A DNA stretch of 60,000 nt from Lingula anatina (Eukaryota; Brachiopoda; Lingulata; Lingulida; Lingulidae). This document shows, piece by piece, positions 1-12,526 of the stretch. The translations under genes and the position numbers were made by a program. The stretch spans positions 127,502-187,501 of the forward strand of contig NW_019775525.1 in NCBI RefSeq assembly GCF_001039355.2, in the 5' to 3' direction. The notes below the pieces were generated by a model. The model was not told where the DNA came from, ran no database searches, and saw nothing but the letters and a program-made list of their open reading frames with translations. How positions within the stretch are numbered: position 1 is the first letter of the stretch; the number at the start of each line of letters is the position of its first letter.

Positions 1-718
1 TATTTTAACGTATATTTGCGCTTTCAGTAGACGATTACATTTACCTTAAGCTTGGAGCGTGCAGACAAAAGGGCTTGAAAAGTTGTATTATTTCTTTTAA
101 ACTTTCCTTCTAAATTCGCCTAGTGTTTTGGTAGCATCATTGAATTTATTGTATTTATTGAATTTATTCGAATTTGTTTTCTGTTGTATGTATTGTTATC
201 GAAGAGCAATGGTTCTATACAGAACTTGGTATTTGAAAGATGACTGCAACCTTCAATAACAACAACACTATTGTATAAATACTACCCTTCGGTAGGTCTA
301 ATAATGCATTATACAATTGCATTGGCATAAATATAACTTTTATCGCACAGAAAACACCCTGGGCTCTAATAAATTTTGAATACATTGGCATGTTCAATGT
401 CTGATTATCAAACATGAATTATTATATAAAAATGAAAATAAAGGCAAATAAATAAATAGTCGGATAATTCAATTAGGAATTTATCTTTTCTCATGTCCGA
501 TGATACGTTCTTGTATTTGATGTATGGTTAGACCCATTAGATGTCCTATGGTAAAAATCAAAGATTAATTTAAATGCATAATTGAGATAACAGACCAAGT
601 GACCTGCACTACTTTGCAAAAAGTCACTTTTGAAATATCGTGCAACAATCCTCAGACCATGGTTTCTAATGGGTCCAAGCTATGACGTACAGTACATATA
701 CTGTCAGTCGCTGCATGG
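1..718. other. 3' flank of N1, no gene seen
   Basis: AT-rich sequence downstream of the N1 stop codon. Several TTTATT runs near 140-170 would be AATAAA signals on the minus strand but lie more than 500 bases from the stop. I see no coding exon on either strand. Confidence 0.5.
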
Positions 719-3700
719 TTATTGCTTTATGTTAGAAAAAGTGTTGTTACGGATTGTGGTGCCAATCCAATAGCAAACTCCCAGCAACCCAATTAAAAAT
801 AGCCAGAAAAATAAACAGTCGAACACTGCTGCCACCTTTCGCCGCTCCTCCTCTATTTTCTCTTTAGTTTCCTTCTGACGCATGCGCAGTAGTTGCTTGT
901 GACGTATGATGGCCAGTAGGGGGTCACTTGTGTTCAGTGCTGTATTTAAGATTTGGTCTTCAGTATTCGGTGCGGAGGTCACGTCAGGTAAGCATTCCCC
1001 AGGGACGGTGCCGCTTTTAGCTGGGTCGATGAGGCTGGCTTTCTGCTTACATGGCATCTTCATACACAGCAGTGGCGAAAGCACACTAAAGGCTATCTGT
1101 AAAGATGCATACATGACCAATTCATGAGATCCTTTTATGCAGAAAGATAGGAGGCGTATTATACAAGACCATTCCGATACAAAAAATATATAAGTAAATT
1201 AAATGATTTAAAAAGAAAAGAAATGCATATATATATTACAACCAAACAAGCATCTTTCTTGATAATATGTGTACCAAATGGTATTTGATTTATTTATGTC
1301 TTTCCAATGAAGTGGATCAAATTGCTGATTAGTCGTCAGGGTCTTCAACTAGATTCCATTAAAAAAGCCACCTCAAATGGGTAAAAATTGAATCATTAAC
1401 ACCCTAGACGAAACGTCAAAAACTTGCAGACGGGATGGAATGAAGTTTTTAAAAACTTTGAAGAAATCTGAATTAAAACAAATATGGATTATGAAAAAAT
1501 GTGTTTTAATACCGTTAAAACGACACGACCTGTAACTATAATGAAGTAATTTATAAATGAAACAAACTATGGTGAAATAAAATACGTCTTACCATTTTAA
1601 GCCATGGAGAAACGGGGGTATCAGCCTCTCGTATCCTGTTTGTGATCACTGTGACGATCATTGTGACGGTTACCAGAACCAGGTTGATGACAAAGAAAAA
1701 TCCTGGAAAAGGAAAAGGTGTAAGAAAATTTAAATATCGTTTCAACTCAGTCTGAGTGATTAACAACAACGTGTGAACATTTTTATCTATCACTTATTCA
1801 TGTGATTACAATTACAGGTAGCATGACTATGTTAACATTGGGTGTAGTCAGTGAGTGGGGTTTGTGTTGTGGGGGCAACCACTCCTTTGTGATAATAAAT
1901 AAATAAATTAATTAATTAATAAAACTGAATTTAAAAACGTAATGAAATGTAACCAAAATATAAAGCGTTTTCTTGTGTAAGGTGCAAGTACCGGGGTAAA
2001 TCCATACCTACCTATCATTGGATGTTCGTTTCCATTTCCAGGAATAACCTCAACGAGAATAAGAAGAATCACGCAAAAACACGTCCATATTGCCATTCCT
2101 AAAATGAACAGAAAATACAATAACACTCTTTTTAATGTCTGAAATGTAAATGTCACTATTTGCAATTAATACATGTAATATAAATTTTCAAAATTGCAGG
2201 TACTATATTGGCTACTGTTATTTGCAAACAAAATTTGATGAATAAGTATGAAAAAGTGAATTGCCATTTGACATTTAGTGACATTTTAGTGATATTTTTA
2301 TTTTAAATGCTAAGACAGCAAAGCATCTCAGAAGCAAGTTACCAAGATTCATATGCATAATGACCCGAGGTTTCCAAATGTGTGCTTCCTGGTAAAGCTA
2401 AGAAAGGAAAACCTACCCATGGACATCTTGTCTGTCGTCTGCGGTGATAACCAGAATATAGTCAGAGTAAGCGCCGCCAGGAGCACACACGGCAACAGCA
2501 TTACCAGAGAGAAAAACGAGAACCGGCGCTGAATACGAATGGAATATATCAGATAGGTAATCCTGTCATGGTCGGTATGGTGATGGACTTTCGTGACATT
2601 ACTGGCCACCAGTGTCCATGTTGAGGATAGAGTTAAATCGTAATGATCATCATCCGAGAGGTCCTCATCAACAGTGTTATTGTTATTAGCCGGCTTATAG
2701 TGTAGATCAAGGACATCGTCAGTCATAGTGGTCGAGTGAATCTCAACGTTACAGTCTTGGTAATCATATGGATAAGTTAAAACATTTACGGTACACACAG
2801 TCAATAGCCTGCGATGCGGCGTCCACTGCACGTTACCGTCCGAAAATATCCGACATTTTACGGAATTAGCCGGACCAGAGCTCCTGTAAAGCAATGTATT
2901 CTCGTCTGCACTGGAAACGATAAAGTAAAAAAAAAATATGATGTTTTTCTTTTTAATACATACTTATTTCAGCTGTAATTCTTAATGTTTAAGAATTCCA
3001 ATTATTTTCATTATATACCGCCTTTTAAGATAAGAGCACATGGTTAATATGAGGTATACATGAGGTATTTCAGCAAAGCATGATATTGGCGTTCTGAATG
3101 AAGTTTAGAACTCAGTGCAGTGGTGATGAAATGATAGGCCTCGGTGTTGCCATGGGTCGCTGCTGGTGGGAAGATGATAAATACACAACTCAGAACTCAG
3201 CTACTTGCAGCGTACTTGGCATAAAATGAGAACACACATTTCTTTGCAAGTATTATGTATTACTGATAAATACGTACATTAATGAACAAAAAAATATGTT
3301 AATGATAAAATTAAACAAATATAAACTGATTTCATGTACACGTACTAGTAAATACAAAATTACAAAATACCTTTACCTGTTCGATATCTCCAAGTCAGGA
3401 ATCCACAATGACGACAGAGGCAGAGCAATGCTGGAAATATTTCCATATTCTGAGGCGTTCCATGCCAAGCGTCGGTCGTTCCATTTCTAGAGTCAGGTTT
3501 GAATGGAAAAGCACATTTGTTTCTTATTTCAATAAAAACACATGCATTTTGACCTTGGTGATGGTCCTCTTCCCAGCGGGCAAATTATGTTGTTTTAACG
3601 TTGAAACAACGTTGAACCATAACGTTGATAAGACGGATTTGAAAGTTGTATCAACGTCAAATAACAACGTTGTATCAACGTCAGATAACAACATTGTATC

Positions 3701-3995
3701 AACCCCAGTTGTTAGACAACATTCTTGCATGAAAAGACATTAAAATTACCTGAAATGTTTTTACTTTTGGTTCAAACCACAGGTACACAATTATAACGTA
3801 CACTGTAAAAACATCCAAGTGCCTGCTTTGTCTGATTTTTTTCAACGCATTCAGCTCCTTAGCATGTTTTGCACCTAAGCATGGTACACCCTTTTAGCCT
3901 GGATGTGTTTAGCAGTAGGACATGTTTAATGGCTAAATATATGTAGGGTATATACATGTATGTATAGCCTTTAAGTAAGGGTTTCCAAGGTTTAG

Positions 3996-4045
<50 letters not shown>

Positions 4046-4648
4046 CAAAGTCACAGTCACTTCCACCTTTCTATCTATAACAGTGTACCGAGAACTGTCA
4101 CCTTTGTTAACTTCATTTCATCAAATTTACAGCGACTTATTCATCCTAGTGTTAGCTGACCTTGCGAGGAAGTTTATTGGAATGTATTTCTGAATAACAA
4201 GTTAAGAAAATTCACTAGTTCACTTAAGACACAAAACAACTGTCACTTTTACTTTAAAACACCGTTTTTAATATTTTGATGAAGTTAGTTACATTATTGA
4301 TAAACAAAGTATCACATTTTCAATATTTAATATTTTAAATTTCAATCCATGTCTTGCATGACGACGACTAAACAACAACGTTGAGTCAACGTCACATTAT
4401 GACGGTGATTTGACGTGGCTGGATCAACGCTGATTTTACGTTGAATTTAGGTAGATCAACGGCAATTCAACGTCACAACCCGTTTTCAACGTTGATCCAT
4501 CGTCACTACGCCTGCTGGGTTGTTGTCTTATTGCCAAGAACATGCACTATCGTTAATCAAGTTAGATTAAGAGTCAAATTAAATTGGAATAAGTGTCTAG
4601 GAAAAATTTTTCACAATTTAAAAATTAAAGTAATTGCAAAAAAAAAAA

Positions 4649-4712
<64 letters not shown>

Positions 4713-5854
4713 AAACAATTTCATTAGTCTCATAAGATGCAAGCATTTTTCTCTGTGAGCCCACATTTACTTACCACTAGGAAGATAGCTGAAAATGACA
4801 ACAGCTGGTGCACCTCGTCCTGAATTGAAACATAGTACGATCACAGAGAGCACATTGGTTACTATAAAGACTTTTTGTTTGACATGATTTTGTGATAGGG
4901 ACAACTGATCTACCCCGGTAGATCTGCCTGTCAGTCTTGAGCCGTGGTCAACGTAAAGGCAGCTGAAACTTTACTCTTCGAAAGCACGTATCCGAAAAAA
5001 ATTAATGACAATCTTAAAACACGTTATTAATTTCACAGTACACTGTTTCAAACCCCAAAGCGTTCCCTCGGCTTAAAGCAGAACTTTTATGGCATTTATA
5101 CGAGTGTCTTACACAAAACGTAAAGCCCCCGTTACTGAACTGTTTTTAGAAGTCATTATTAGAATTGAAAAATCGTAACAGCTTATATCATTACTTAAGA
5201 AAATAGTGTCTGCCGCTTACTCTTAAAAATACCCCGTAATCTATCCTTGGAGGGTCATGTGCCATACAAATTAGTTTAAAATCTGTGCAGAACGTTTTGA
5301 GATACCCTGTCCACAAACAAGTAAACCAACGAAGGTGGGAAATGCAATAAACCTACTAAATTAAAAATCTGGCTTAAGTACATCTGGGCAGTGACCGTAA
5401 CGCGTCCAGTATCCCTGGACACCGGCATCACGAGAGGTTTGGACCGAGCTGTCACGTGCTCAGTCAGTCTATCCAAGTCCTCATTGCAGTGGACACCTGA
5501 AAATTGACCATTGGGTATGTGCTTTATGTTTATCTTAAATGTGCCAATTACAATAGATAGATAAATATAAATAGAGAGAGGGGGATGACGATTGAGGAAA
5601 GAAGTATAGACAAGAATGAAAAGTAACTACAAATGTATAAAAAGGAAAAGAAAATGAACACAGAGAAATGAACGGGGAAATGAATGAACACAGAAGCGAA
5701 ATACACTCATAAACAAGCTACTAAGGAGATAAATGGATAAAACACTTGCGCACTGGGTAATAATGTTGTGCCTGTCCCGCGTAAGAATAACCACAAGATG
5801 AACATATTTACCTGTGATGAACAGTGTGATAGAGAAATACAGAATTGTCCTCAT
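719..5854 (-). CDS. N1: divergent nicotinic-receptor-like Cys-loop channel subunit (8 exons, 468 aa)
   Basis: Predicted subunit of a pentameric plasma-membrane ligand-gated cation channel. Exons: 5854-5812, 5496-5357, 4819-4775, 3486-3377, 2910-2417, 2098-2012, 1702-1593, 1096-719. All junctions are GT/AG and the phases agree, giving one frame to the stop. Exon 1 is a signal peptide beginning MRTILYFSITLFITG. Exon 4 carries the WIPD loop A. Exon 5 has the Cys-loop (C-x13-C with YPYD), the RR-M1 junction and M1; exons 6 and 7 give M2 and M3; exon 8 has the loop, the pre-M4 helix and M4. The loop-C Cys pair and loop-B Trp are absent. M2 has Trp8'/Thr9' and, unlike the other copies, keeps Glu20'. 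An acidic insert (NNNNTVDEDLSDDD) follows the Cys-loop. The family is secure; the ligand is unknown. Confidence 0.9.
3572..4519. mobile_element. Foldback-type non-autonomous element in N1 intron 3
   Basis: The left end begins CCCAGCGGGC and the right end is its near inverse, GCCTGCTGGG. Both ends carry many AACGTTG/CAACGTT subrepeats (3595-3710 and 4370-4495), and the middle is AT-rich with a (TA)n tract. No transposase is encoded, and I could not define a target-site duplication. It lies wholly within the intron between exons 3 and 4 of N1. Confidence 0.55.
3997..4044. repeat. (TA)n microsatellite
   Basis: About 24 uninterrupted TA units inside the foldback element in the N1 intron. Confidence 0.95.
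4654..4707. repeat. (TA)n microsatellite
   Basis: About 27 TA units following a poly-A run, about 70 bases downstream of N1 exon 3 within intron 3. An ORF running through it is an artefact. Confidence 0.95.
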
Positions 5855-7708
5855 GGTGATTGATCTTATGCTGACTGCTGTCCTGACGGTAGTCGTTCTC
5901 TAATTGACAATAAGAGGGCACCAAGTCATATAAATACGCAGTGTTCGTAACTTGATACTGAACACCACGCTCAAACAGAGATAAAACATTAAAATATATT
6001 TGAACTAGCAAACTAAAAAAAAAAAAAAAAAAAAAAACAGCCTGCGACAGAGAGGAAACAATTAAAAAAAAGGTGACTCAATTCTAAGTTCCCCAGGGTG
6101 ATGTATTGATCATCGTTCTGTTTGGAACCCATGTGTCGTCTGCAAATTGAAACCCTAACATTCAATCTTCAAAGTGTTTTGATATATCTGTGATATTTGG
6201 CATCCTGTTTGCCTAATCGTTAACAAAAGCTCATCACAGACTAATGGGCCTCTCAAATTTGCCTCAAATGTTTAAAAAGGCTTTTACATGTTATATGACA
6301 AGATCAATGCTTTTGGGTCTTTGTAAAAGGGGTTTCAAACAGAAAAGTGATTTAGATAAATGCGTGAATTATCGTCCCATGGATGGAAAGATAATCAGTT
6401 GGTTTGACGCCACCACTCATGCATTTCCCACCTAAAACCTATGCATGTCACTATATGGGATTGTTAAAAAAAAAAGAAATGGACTTTCCACAAGGCAAGT
6501 GCAAGACTTTCCTCTGTCAATTGATGAACGAGTCTACGGAAAATCCAACTGATGCATATACTGCACATTTTGTTAGTATATGCCGTTGACCATATTTTGG
6601 CAGTAACATTAATGTTATATTATTTGTGAACATCTTATTAGAATTTTATAAATAAATACAATTGATTAAAACCTTTCCTTGTCAGGTAGTTCTCAAGGAA
6701 TAATAATAACGATACCCCAATCATGTTATTTGTTTATTTAAAAAAGCCTTTTTAAAATAATAATAATAATAATAACAGCACTAAAACTTACAACATAAAT
6801 CATATTTTTGGATAAAATACTAGAACAAACATTAATTTATGAAACAGTAAATGACACGGGGTTACAAATACTCTTCCTGGGGATATCTTATCATTTGGTT
6901 TCAAAATACACATATCAGATATCACAAAAACGTATCAAACTGTGTATTTAACGTACGTAAGTGCGGTCAATATTTAAACCTACGGAAATGTCATTTGATG
7001 CGTCCCTAAATCATGCTAAATGTAGTTGAAGTGTTATTCGGGAAGGAATTATCTTGCGCCCAGTCCATATCTTCCAATTGTTATGCCAATAACATGCCTG
7101 AAGGAAATGCATTACTGATGTATTTTACTGACTCTTTTGTTCTCAGAAAGTTTACTTGTAATGATGGAGGTCGATTCATTGATTTTTTACGAGGATTTTA
7201 CTTAAGGCTATAAATTTAGCAAATACGCGAGAAATAGACAATAATGTTTAACTTTTTGGGGTGGAAATAAAATGTTGGTCTAAATTGCTTCTCCATAAGT
7301 TTTTATTGAAGAAATGAACAGAGCAGGTCTCTATATATGGCCACATTTACAAACGGACCATCGGATTACGTTGATTGACCCAACTCTGCAGGGATTCTCG
7401 CAAAGTGCAATCAGCAGGATAAGCTTACCTGTCCTCCTCGCACTGCTAGGGGCTAATTAACTTTCATGATAGTTATTGTTCATTATCCCGTAGCTGCTTG
7501 TGGAGGCTTGTGTTTCAGTTAACCTGATCATACTAAGAGAGAACCCACGCAGAAATGGACCACCCCTCGTAGTTCGACGCTCCCTGGAAGTAAGCGAATG
7601 GAGGGGTTATTAGAGTATTAGAGTCAATTCACGTGTTGTCTTCAAATACCGCCTGTTACAAACTATGTGGGCTAGCAAACGTTATTAATTCAAATATGTG
7701 ATCCGTCA
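5855..7708. other. Intergenic spacer between N1 and N2, duplicated upstream
   Basis: No coding exon is seen. Much of it is clearly related to 12527-14480: for example the block around 6080 (shared gtgactcaattctaagttcc), the block around 6240, and the 3' flank of N2 at about 7660 (shared gtgggctagcaaacgtta). It also contains a poly-A run near 6015 and a short (AAT)n near 6760. Confidence 0.7.
5929..5936 (-). promoter_or_regulatory. TATA-like element of N1
   Basis: The minus strand reads TATTTATA about 75 bases upstream of the N1 start codon. The same octamer lies about 93 bases upstream of the N4 start, so it is a likely core promoter element. No transcript start is known. Confidence 0.45.
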
Positions 7709-10542
7709 TTAAGCGTTTGAAATGTCCAAACCTTTAATAAAATCAACTATTATCCACACACAAGAAATGGCTATCCCTATGAAAAATATCCAGAAGAAAA
7801 GCCGATCAAATAAGCTGGCAATATACTGCCACTCTTCTTTGTATTTCCGTCTGTCCTCTTCAGCGGTGGCGCAGATAGCTTCGTTACTGTCAGTGTTGAG
7901 ATTCTTCTCAGCAGATTCTACCACTAAAATTGTAGATGGATAAGATGTTCTTGTCTTGAAAGTACGACCGCCACACATACAAAGCAAAGGCGCCAGTATA
8001 TTGTTTCCAACCTAATACATAAAAAATTGGTATTATATACCCTGTATTTTATATGAACAGTTCAACAGAAGAGATTGTAACTTAAATCAATAATATTGTG
8101 AGATCTAAAATGACAAGAATCTGTTCACTGACAAAGGGAAAGTTTGTCATTAAGGTGTAATTGTTAACACATCAATAAACTAGTACATGTCAACTCACCT
8201 TGCTGAGCCACCCTGGCACGGGGGTGCAGTTCTCAGCCATTCTTGTCGTGCCAATTGTGATGATCATCGAAATGGTGACGAAAGCCAAACTTAGGATGAA
8301 GAAAGTGCCTAAAAAGCGAAAGTTAATATCGTCATATATCGTCATTGACGCTAAAAACGACGGAAATATTTATTTGCAGAAGAAAAACAACAGAAAAATT
8401 ACGAACTTTTGAGGATTCTAGTATATATAAAACATTCCATTATGTTTGCATGAAATTCATAGTGCATGGTGCAACTGCGCTTGCTCACCTACTAAGGGCA
8501 TTATTCCGCTGCCGCCAGGTATAATTCCGACCAAAACCAGTAGACTCACACAGAGACACGTTCATATGGCCATTCCTAGAACCAAATTAGTTATTTGGAA
8601 TTACTTGTTAAACATACTGATAATGCCGAAGGGTGGGGTTTAATACCAAAATGCCAAGTGGCAGTTAGCTGGAAGCAGTTTCACTTGAAGTAAATTATTG
8701 TACATAGAGTGTATGTGAAAGTCATTCCTTGACTGATTTTCAGATATTTCAAACAGTTTAACCCATTTAATTGTTCAAAGTTCTTTGGGACACTTACAAT
8801 GGTCGTTGATGGTGATTAATTTCAGCAGATTTAATTTCTAAAAATTCTAATACATCTAAAGGAAGACATTGACTTTGGGTATAAACGAATAATATCTGCA
8901 GAGCAATATTGCTCAGTTTCCCGAGATGTTTTACCTCGATATTTATGCTGGTTTATCGTTAAGCGTGAAAGAGAAAAAAAACACTGAAACCTTTGAACAT
9001 TCGATAATGATTAAATATATGAACTGCTGCACATACCCATTGACATTTTATCAGTCGACTGAGGAGGAACCCAGAACATACCCAGAGTAAGGGCTGTAAG
9101 GAGAGCTGTAGGTACCAAAATTGCAAGTGAAAAGAATGAAAAAAGTCTACGGATGTTTATATGAAGTCCAATAAGAGACACCTTGGTCCCAGATATTTCA
9201 TCTTTCACTTGCAGTACCGAACGATTCAAACTAGTGATTTCCCACCCAGAATAAGACCTCCAAGTGCCTTTAGTAGCGTCCGTAGGTGGGTTTACTGTCC
9301 AATTGATACAACTGTTTGGTAGAGTGTGGGAAAGTATACGAAGCTGACACTATTGGGAGTCGAATGGATAGTAGTAAACGTCTATTGCGCATTGGCTAGA
9401 GGCGCCCATAAGACGCCGCCATCGGGTCTCAATTGGCACTCGATGTCGTTTGATGAAAGCGAGGCACTGTGCAGCATAGGGTTATCTTCTGCGCTGAAAT
9501 GAAGCAAAGAACATTAAACATTTTGTCTTAGTGTATCAATAATGCAACAAATGCTTGTGTTTGGCTAGGTATTCAGTCCAATGCATCCCAGATATCGAAC
9601 TTTGTCAACTATGTCATGTACACAATAAGTTGCCCTTTTTTCTCAGTCTTTGGTTTCGTTAATATTAATGAGAAAACTTACGTGTTAAAGATTTCTACAT
9701 GCGGCGTCCATATCATATGTGCAGGTAAAGGTATCAGAGAAATGTTGCCAAAGTCTACTGGGTTCCATGTTAGTCTGTCATCTGTCCATTGCTGCAAAAT
9801 ATAAGAGTTAAGCCTAGGTCCCAACTACGTTTTGGACGCACGTAGCTAGATCGCACGTAGCGGTTGTTGATCATGTCGAAAAGTTTCTACGTGCTCCTCA
9901 CGCACGAACCCTTCCCGATTCCTTCCCTGCGTTCTAGCTACGTCCTAGCCGGACGCAAGGAACCTATAAAACCGTGCGTTGGGACCTAGGCTTAACTTTT
10001 CGACATGATCAACAGCCGCTACGTGCGTGTTCAATAATGTCAAAATATTCCAAGTCAGCATTGTGACGAATATTTCGAATAAATAATTGACAGGCTCGTA
10101 ACCTGACAGTGGATACCACGGCAAGAGCACAACGTTACTCACCACGTCAAATATGGTGATGAACAGCGTGCTCAAGGTAACCGGCAGAGGCCCTCTATCG
10201 GCAGGTAGTGGAATGGACAGGTGCTTTGTCTTGTTGCCGACATATTGAAACAGACGGTCCATGTCAGGATGTCCCTGTATAGCTGTCCCTGTATAGCTGT
10301 CAATATAATTTGTACTAACACGTATTTTATTTAAGCAATTCACATACAGATTCAAAAATTTTAATTGAAAAGTGAAAACCTTTGTAAGATGAAGCAACAA
10401 TATGTCGGATTTGTTATAAGATCATGCATACGCATTTGGCGCAAATATTTAAAAACGTGTCATTATACTAAATAAAAAGTGTAAAAAAATCAATGTCACT
10501 TCTTTTCAGATTGGCTATTTTGATCATTCCTATGACATCTAT
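7709..10542 (-). pseudogene. N2: decayed nAChR-like gene, sister of N3
   Basis: Identifiable pieces: exon 1 equivalent near 10542, exon 2 10282-10143, exon 4 9791-9682, exon 5 9493-9037, exon 6 about 8575-8488, exon 7 8308-8199, exon 8 8011-7709. Lesions relative to N3: the aligned start codon reads ATA and the exon 1 donor is lost; a 14-bp tandem duplication creates two acceptors at exon 2; exon 3 is missing, with an inverted-repeat element in its place; exon 5 is 13 nt shorter (457 against 470), with a frameshift that reaches TAG at 9384-9382; a second TAG sits at 9352-9350 where N3 has TCG; and TGA at 8564-8562 replaces the M2 Trp. Exons 4, 7 and 8 remain open, so inactivation looks fairly recent. 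Confidence 0.9.
9807..10027. mobile_element. Inverted-repeat element replacing exon 3 of pseudogene N2
   Basis: GTTAAGCCTAGGTCCCAAC at 9807-9825 is matched perfectly in inverse at 9978-9996. A second 34-base block at 9852-9885 recurs in inverse at 9994-10027 with one mismatch, so the order is A-B-A'-B'. It is non-coding and MITE-like. It lies where N3 has intron and the 45-nt exon 3: exon 2 to exon 4 spans 352 bases here against about 780 in N3. Confidence 0.7.
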
Positions 10543-10603
10543 CCCTGCGTGTGTATCGAGGAAAAGGACGCTAGAAATGCATGATTGTCCTATGCTTGTT
10601 GTG

Positions 10604-10611
10604 ATTATATA
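10604..10611 (-). promoter_or_regulatory. TATA-like element upstream of pseudogene N2
   Basis: The minus strand reads TATATAAT in the position aligned with the N3 TATA box, about 65 bases upstream of the decayed first exon. Confidence 0.4.
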
Positions 10612-10619
10612 GGCCAGGC

Positions 10620-12483
10620 ATCTTAACGTCATCTTAAAACCACCCTCTGTGAAGGGTATGACTGCTACAGCAAAATTTGTAAAAAAAAAAAAGGTAATTT
10701 TAAAATGAAAATAATTAGCCTCAAATATGCGGAGCCCTATTCATTAACCTGTATCTCCTTATTATGTATCTTATATGACACTGTATTTTTCCTGAAATAG
10801 TACGACAGCCTTTAAATATAGATCGCCATTTGACATCGTGATGTTTGACACATTCTGTGAGTGATAATAAATTAATTTTCTGTTAAATTTATCTGATGTT
10901 ATATGCCTGAATATACAATAGTTTACGATACAACTGAATTCCAGTGTGTAAAATGCGCTCAATAATAATTTTATTTTTCTTTTGTTCTTCGAACCAACAA
11001 TCAGCACATTGTCGTCGTATACCATCAATATCTTCCATTAGGCACATGATGAGTACATTAGAGACGCGGCTATGTACTTTTCCCATTGTTCTGAAAACGT
11101 GAGGTCGATGCTCTAGGATCTGGATCTGGACAAATACAGTGGTATAAAATGCAGCCAAGTTTGATCTTCGCGTAGAAAGGATAAACGTTTTTTATAGTAT
11201 GAAAGGTAAATGTTACATAGATAAATAAATAAATAAATTGAAAATATACGAACATCAAAAACTATCCGAAAATACGCATGTTTCCAAAAACAGTCAACAA
11301 CCTTTTTATTTTGACAGGCATGAGGTAGGGGTTTTTTTTCAATATTTAAAAAGATATTATGGTCTAATTTGATTTAATGCACAGATTTAAGCGAAAATCA
11401 CTTAAAACGTATTAAGCGCATTAATTGGTCTTACTTAATAGCACTGATTAGTCTAACTGATCATTCGTGACTCCAGTAATAACTCTTGGCAATAGAATAC
11501 AGTAGACAGTATATGTTAAGATCTACATTTCAGTGCCATCAATGTGATTTAAGTAGAGGTAGCTGAATGTTTGGTCTAAAAACAAACATTAGTGAACACA
11601 AAATCCACCACATTTTAACATCACGGAGTGAACCTCATAGACTTTGAAGTACACAGATATCTATAAAGTGCTAATACGAGAACAGTGAGAGCCTCAGTAA
11701 TTTTTATTTCTTTGTCATTGTTAAATTTTTCGTTATTTTCATATTCTTCTAAATGCATGCACACATTTAATTTTTGTGCAGTTTTTGTAAGTGCATGTTT
11801 AAATTAATTTTTGAAAATGTTTTGATATCCAGCATATTTTTCTATTAATTTAATTTAGTTAGTATTATAAATCTACCAACCAACGTTGGGTTGCCTACAA
11901 ATAACAATAACTGTTATTATTATAACAGTCTTTGAAATGCACGTAGCCAAATGATTCATGACAAATTTTAACACATGATGTCTCTGTCATAGTGTATAGT
12001 TTCAAAACCTCAGAAAAAAAAAACCTTAGGTGGTAGCTGAAATTTCTCGGCATTCATATGATTGGATTATACAAATTATAAAGGCCCCGTTACTAAAACT
12101 ATTGATTGAAAAAACTCATTTAAATGTGGAAATCATCACAGCTTTTATAATTATTTAATACAAATGTTATACCAACAGCATATCAAAATAAAAATAAAAG
12201 TTTAAAGGAAGAGAGAAAGGCGAGAAACGGGAGGAAACGAGTAAGGAATTAAATTATGATAAGATTAATACAAATGTTCAAGAAGAAAGAAAAATGAACA
12301 CAGATACATGAAGGGAGAAATGAATGAACACAAGTGTATGCAAATTATAGGTTCAAAATAAAAAAGATTAAAGGATAAATACACGTAGATAAATAAAACA
12401 TTTGGTAAAGGTGAATATTATTACGAAATGTTATATCTTTCATATGTAAGAATAACCACAAATAAAGAGATCGATATATTTAC
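10620..12483. other. Upstream flank of N2 plus intron remnant of a lost N1-like gene
   Basis: Around 11040-11100 is a diverged copy of the upstream motif (core gttctgaaaacgtg) repeated above N3. From about 12060 to 12480 the sequence aligns with N1 introns 1 and 2 (for example 5122-5210 and 5640-5700), but the N1 exon 2 counterpart is deleted. No other exon is recognisable. Confidence 0.6.
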
Positions 12484-12526
12484 CTGTGACGAACAGTGTC
12501 AAAGAGAAATACAGAATTGTCCTCAT
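12484..12526 (-). pseudogene. Orphan exon 1 of an N1-type receptor gene
   Basis: ATG through donor encodes MRTILYFSLTLFVT plus one base, 43 nt as in N1 exon 1 and with the same GTAAATAT donor context. No matching exons 2 to 8 lie downstream before N2. Flanks on both sides align with the N1 flanks, so this is what is left of a second N1-like gene after segmental duplication and deletion. The N1 TATTTATA is degraded here. Confidence 0.8.

Noticed and set aside
906-1127. Plus-strand ORF over N1 exon 8
   Set aside because: It is an antisense shadow of a well-supported exon; the same applies to plus-strand ORFs at 7722-7943, 15998-16204 and 24680-24946.
4441-4713. 90-codon plus-strand ORF
   Set aside because: It runs from the foldback element into poly-A and a (TA)n tract; the repeat generates the open frame.
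9945-10400. 151-codon minus-strand ORF spanning N2 exon 2
   Set aside because: Only the exon 2 part matches the receptors; the rest reads through intron and the inverted-repeat element of a pseudogene.
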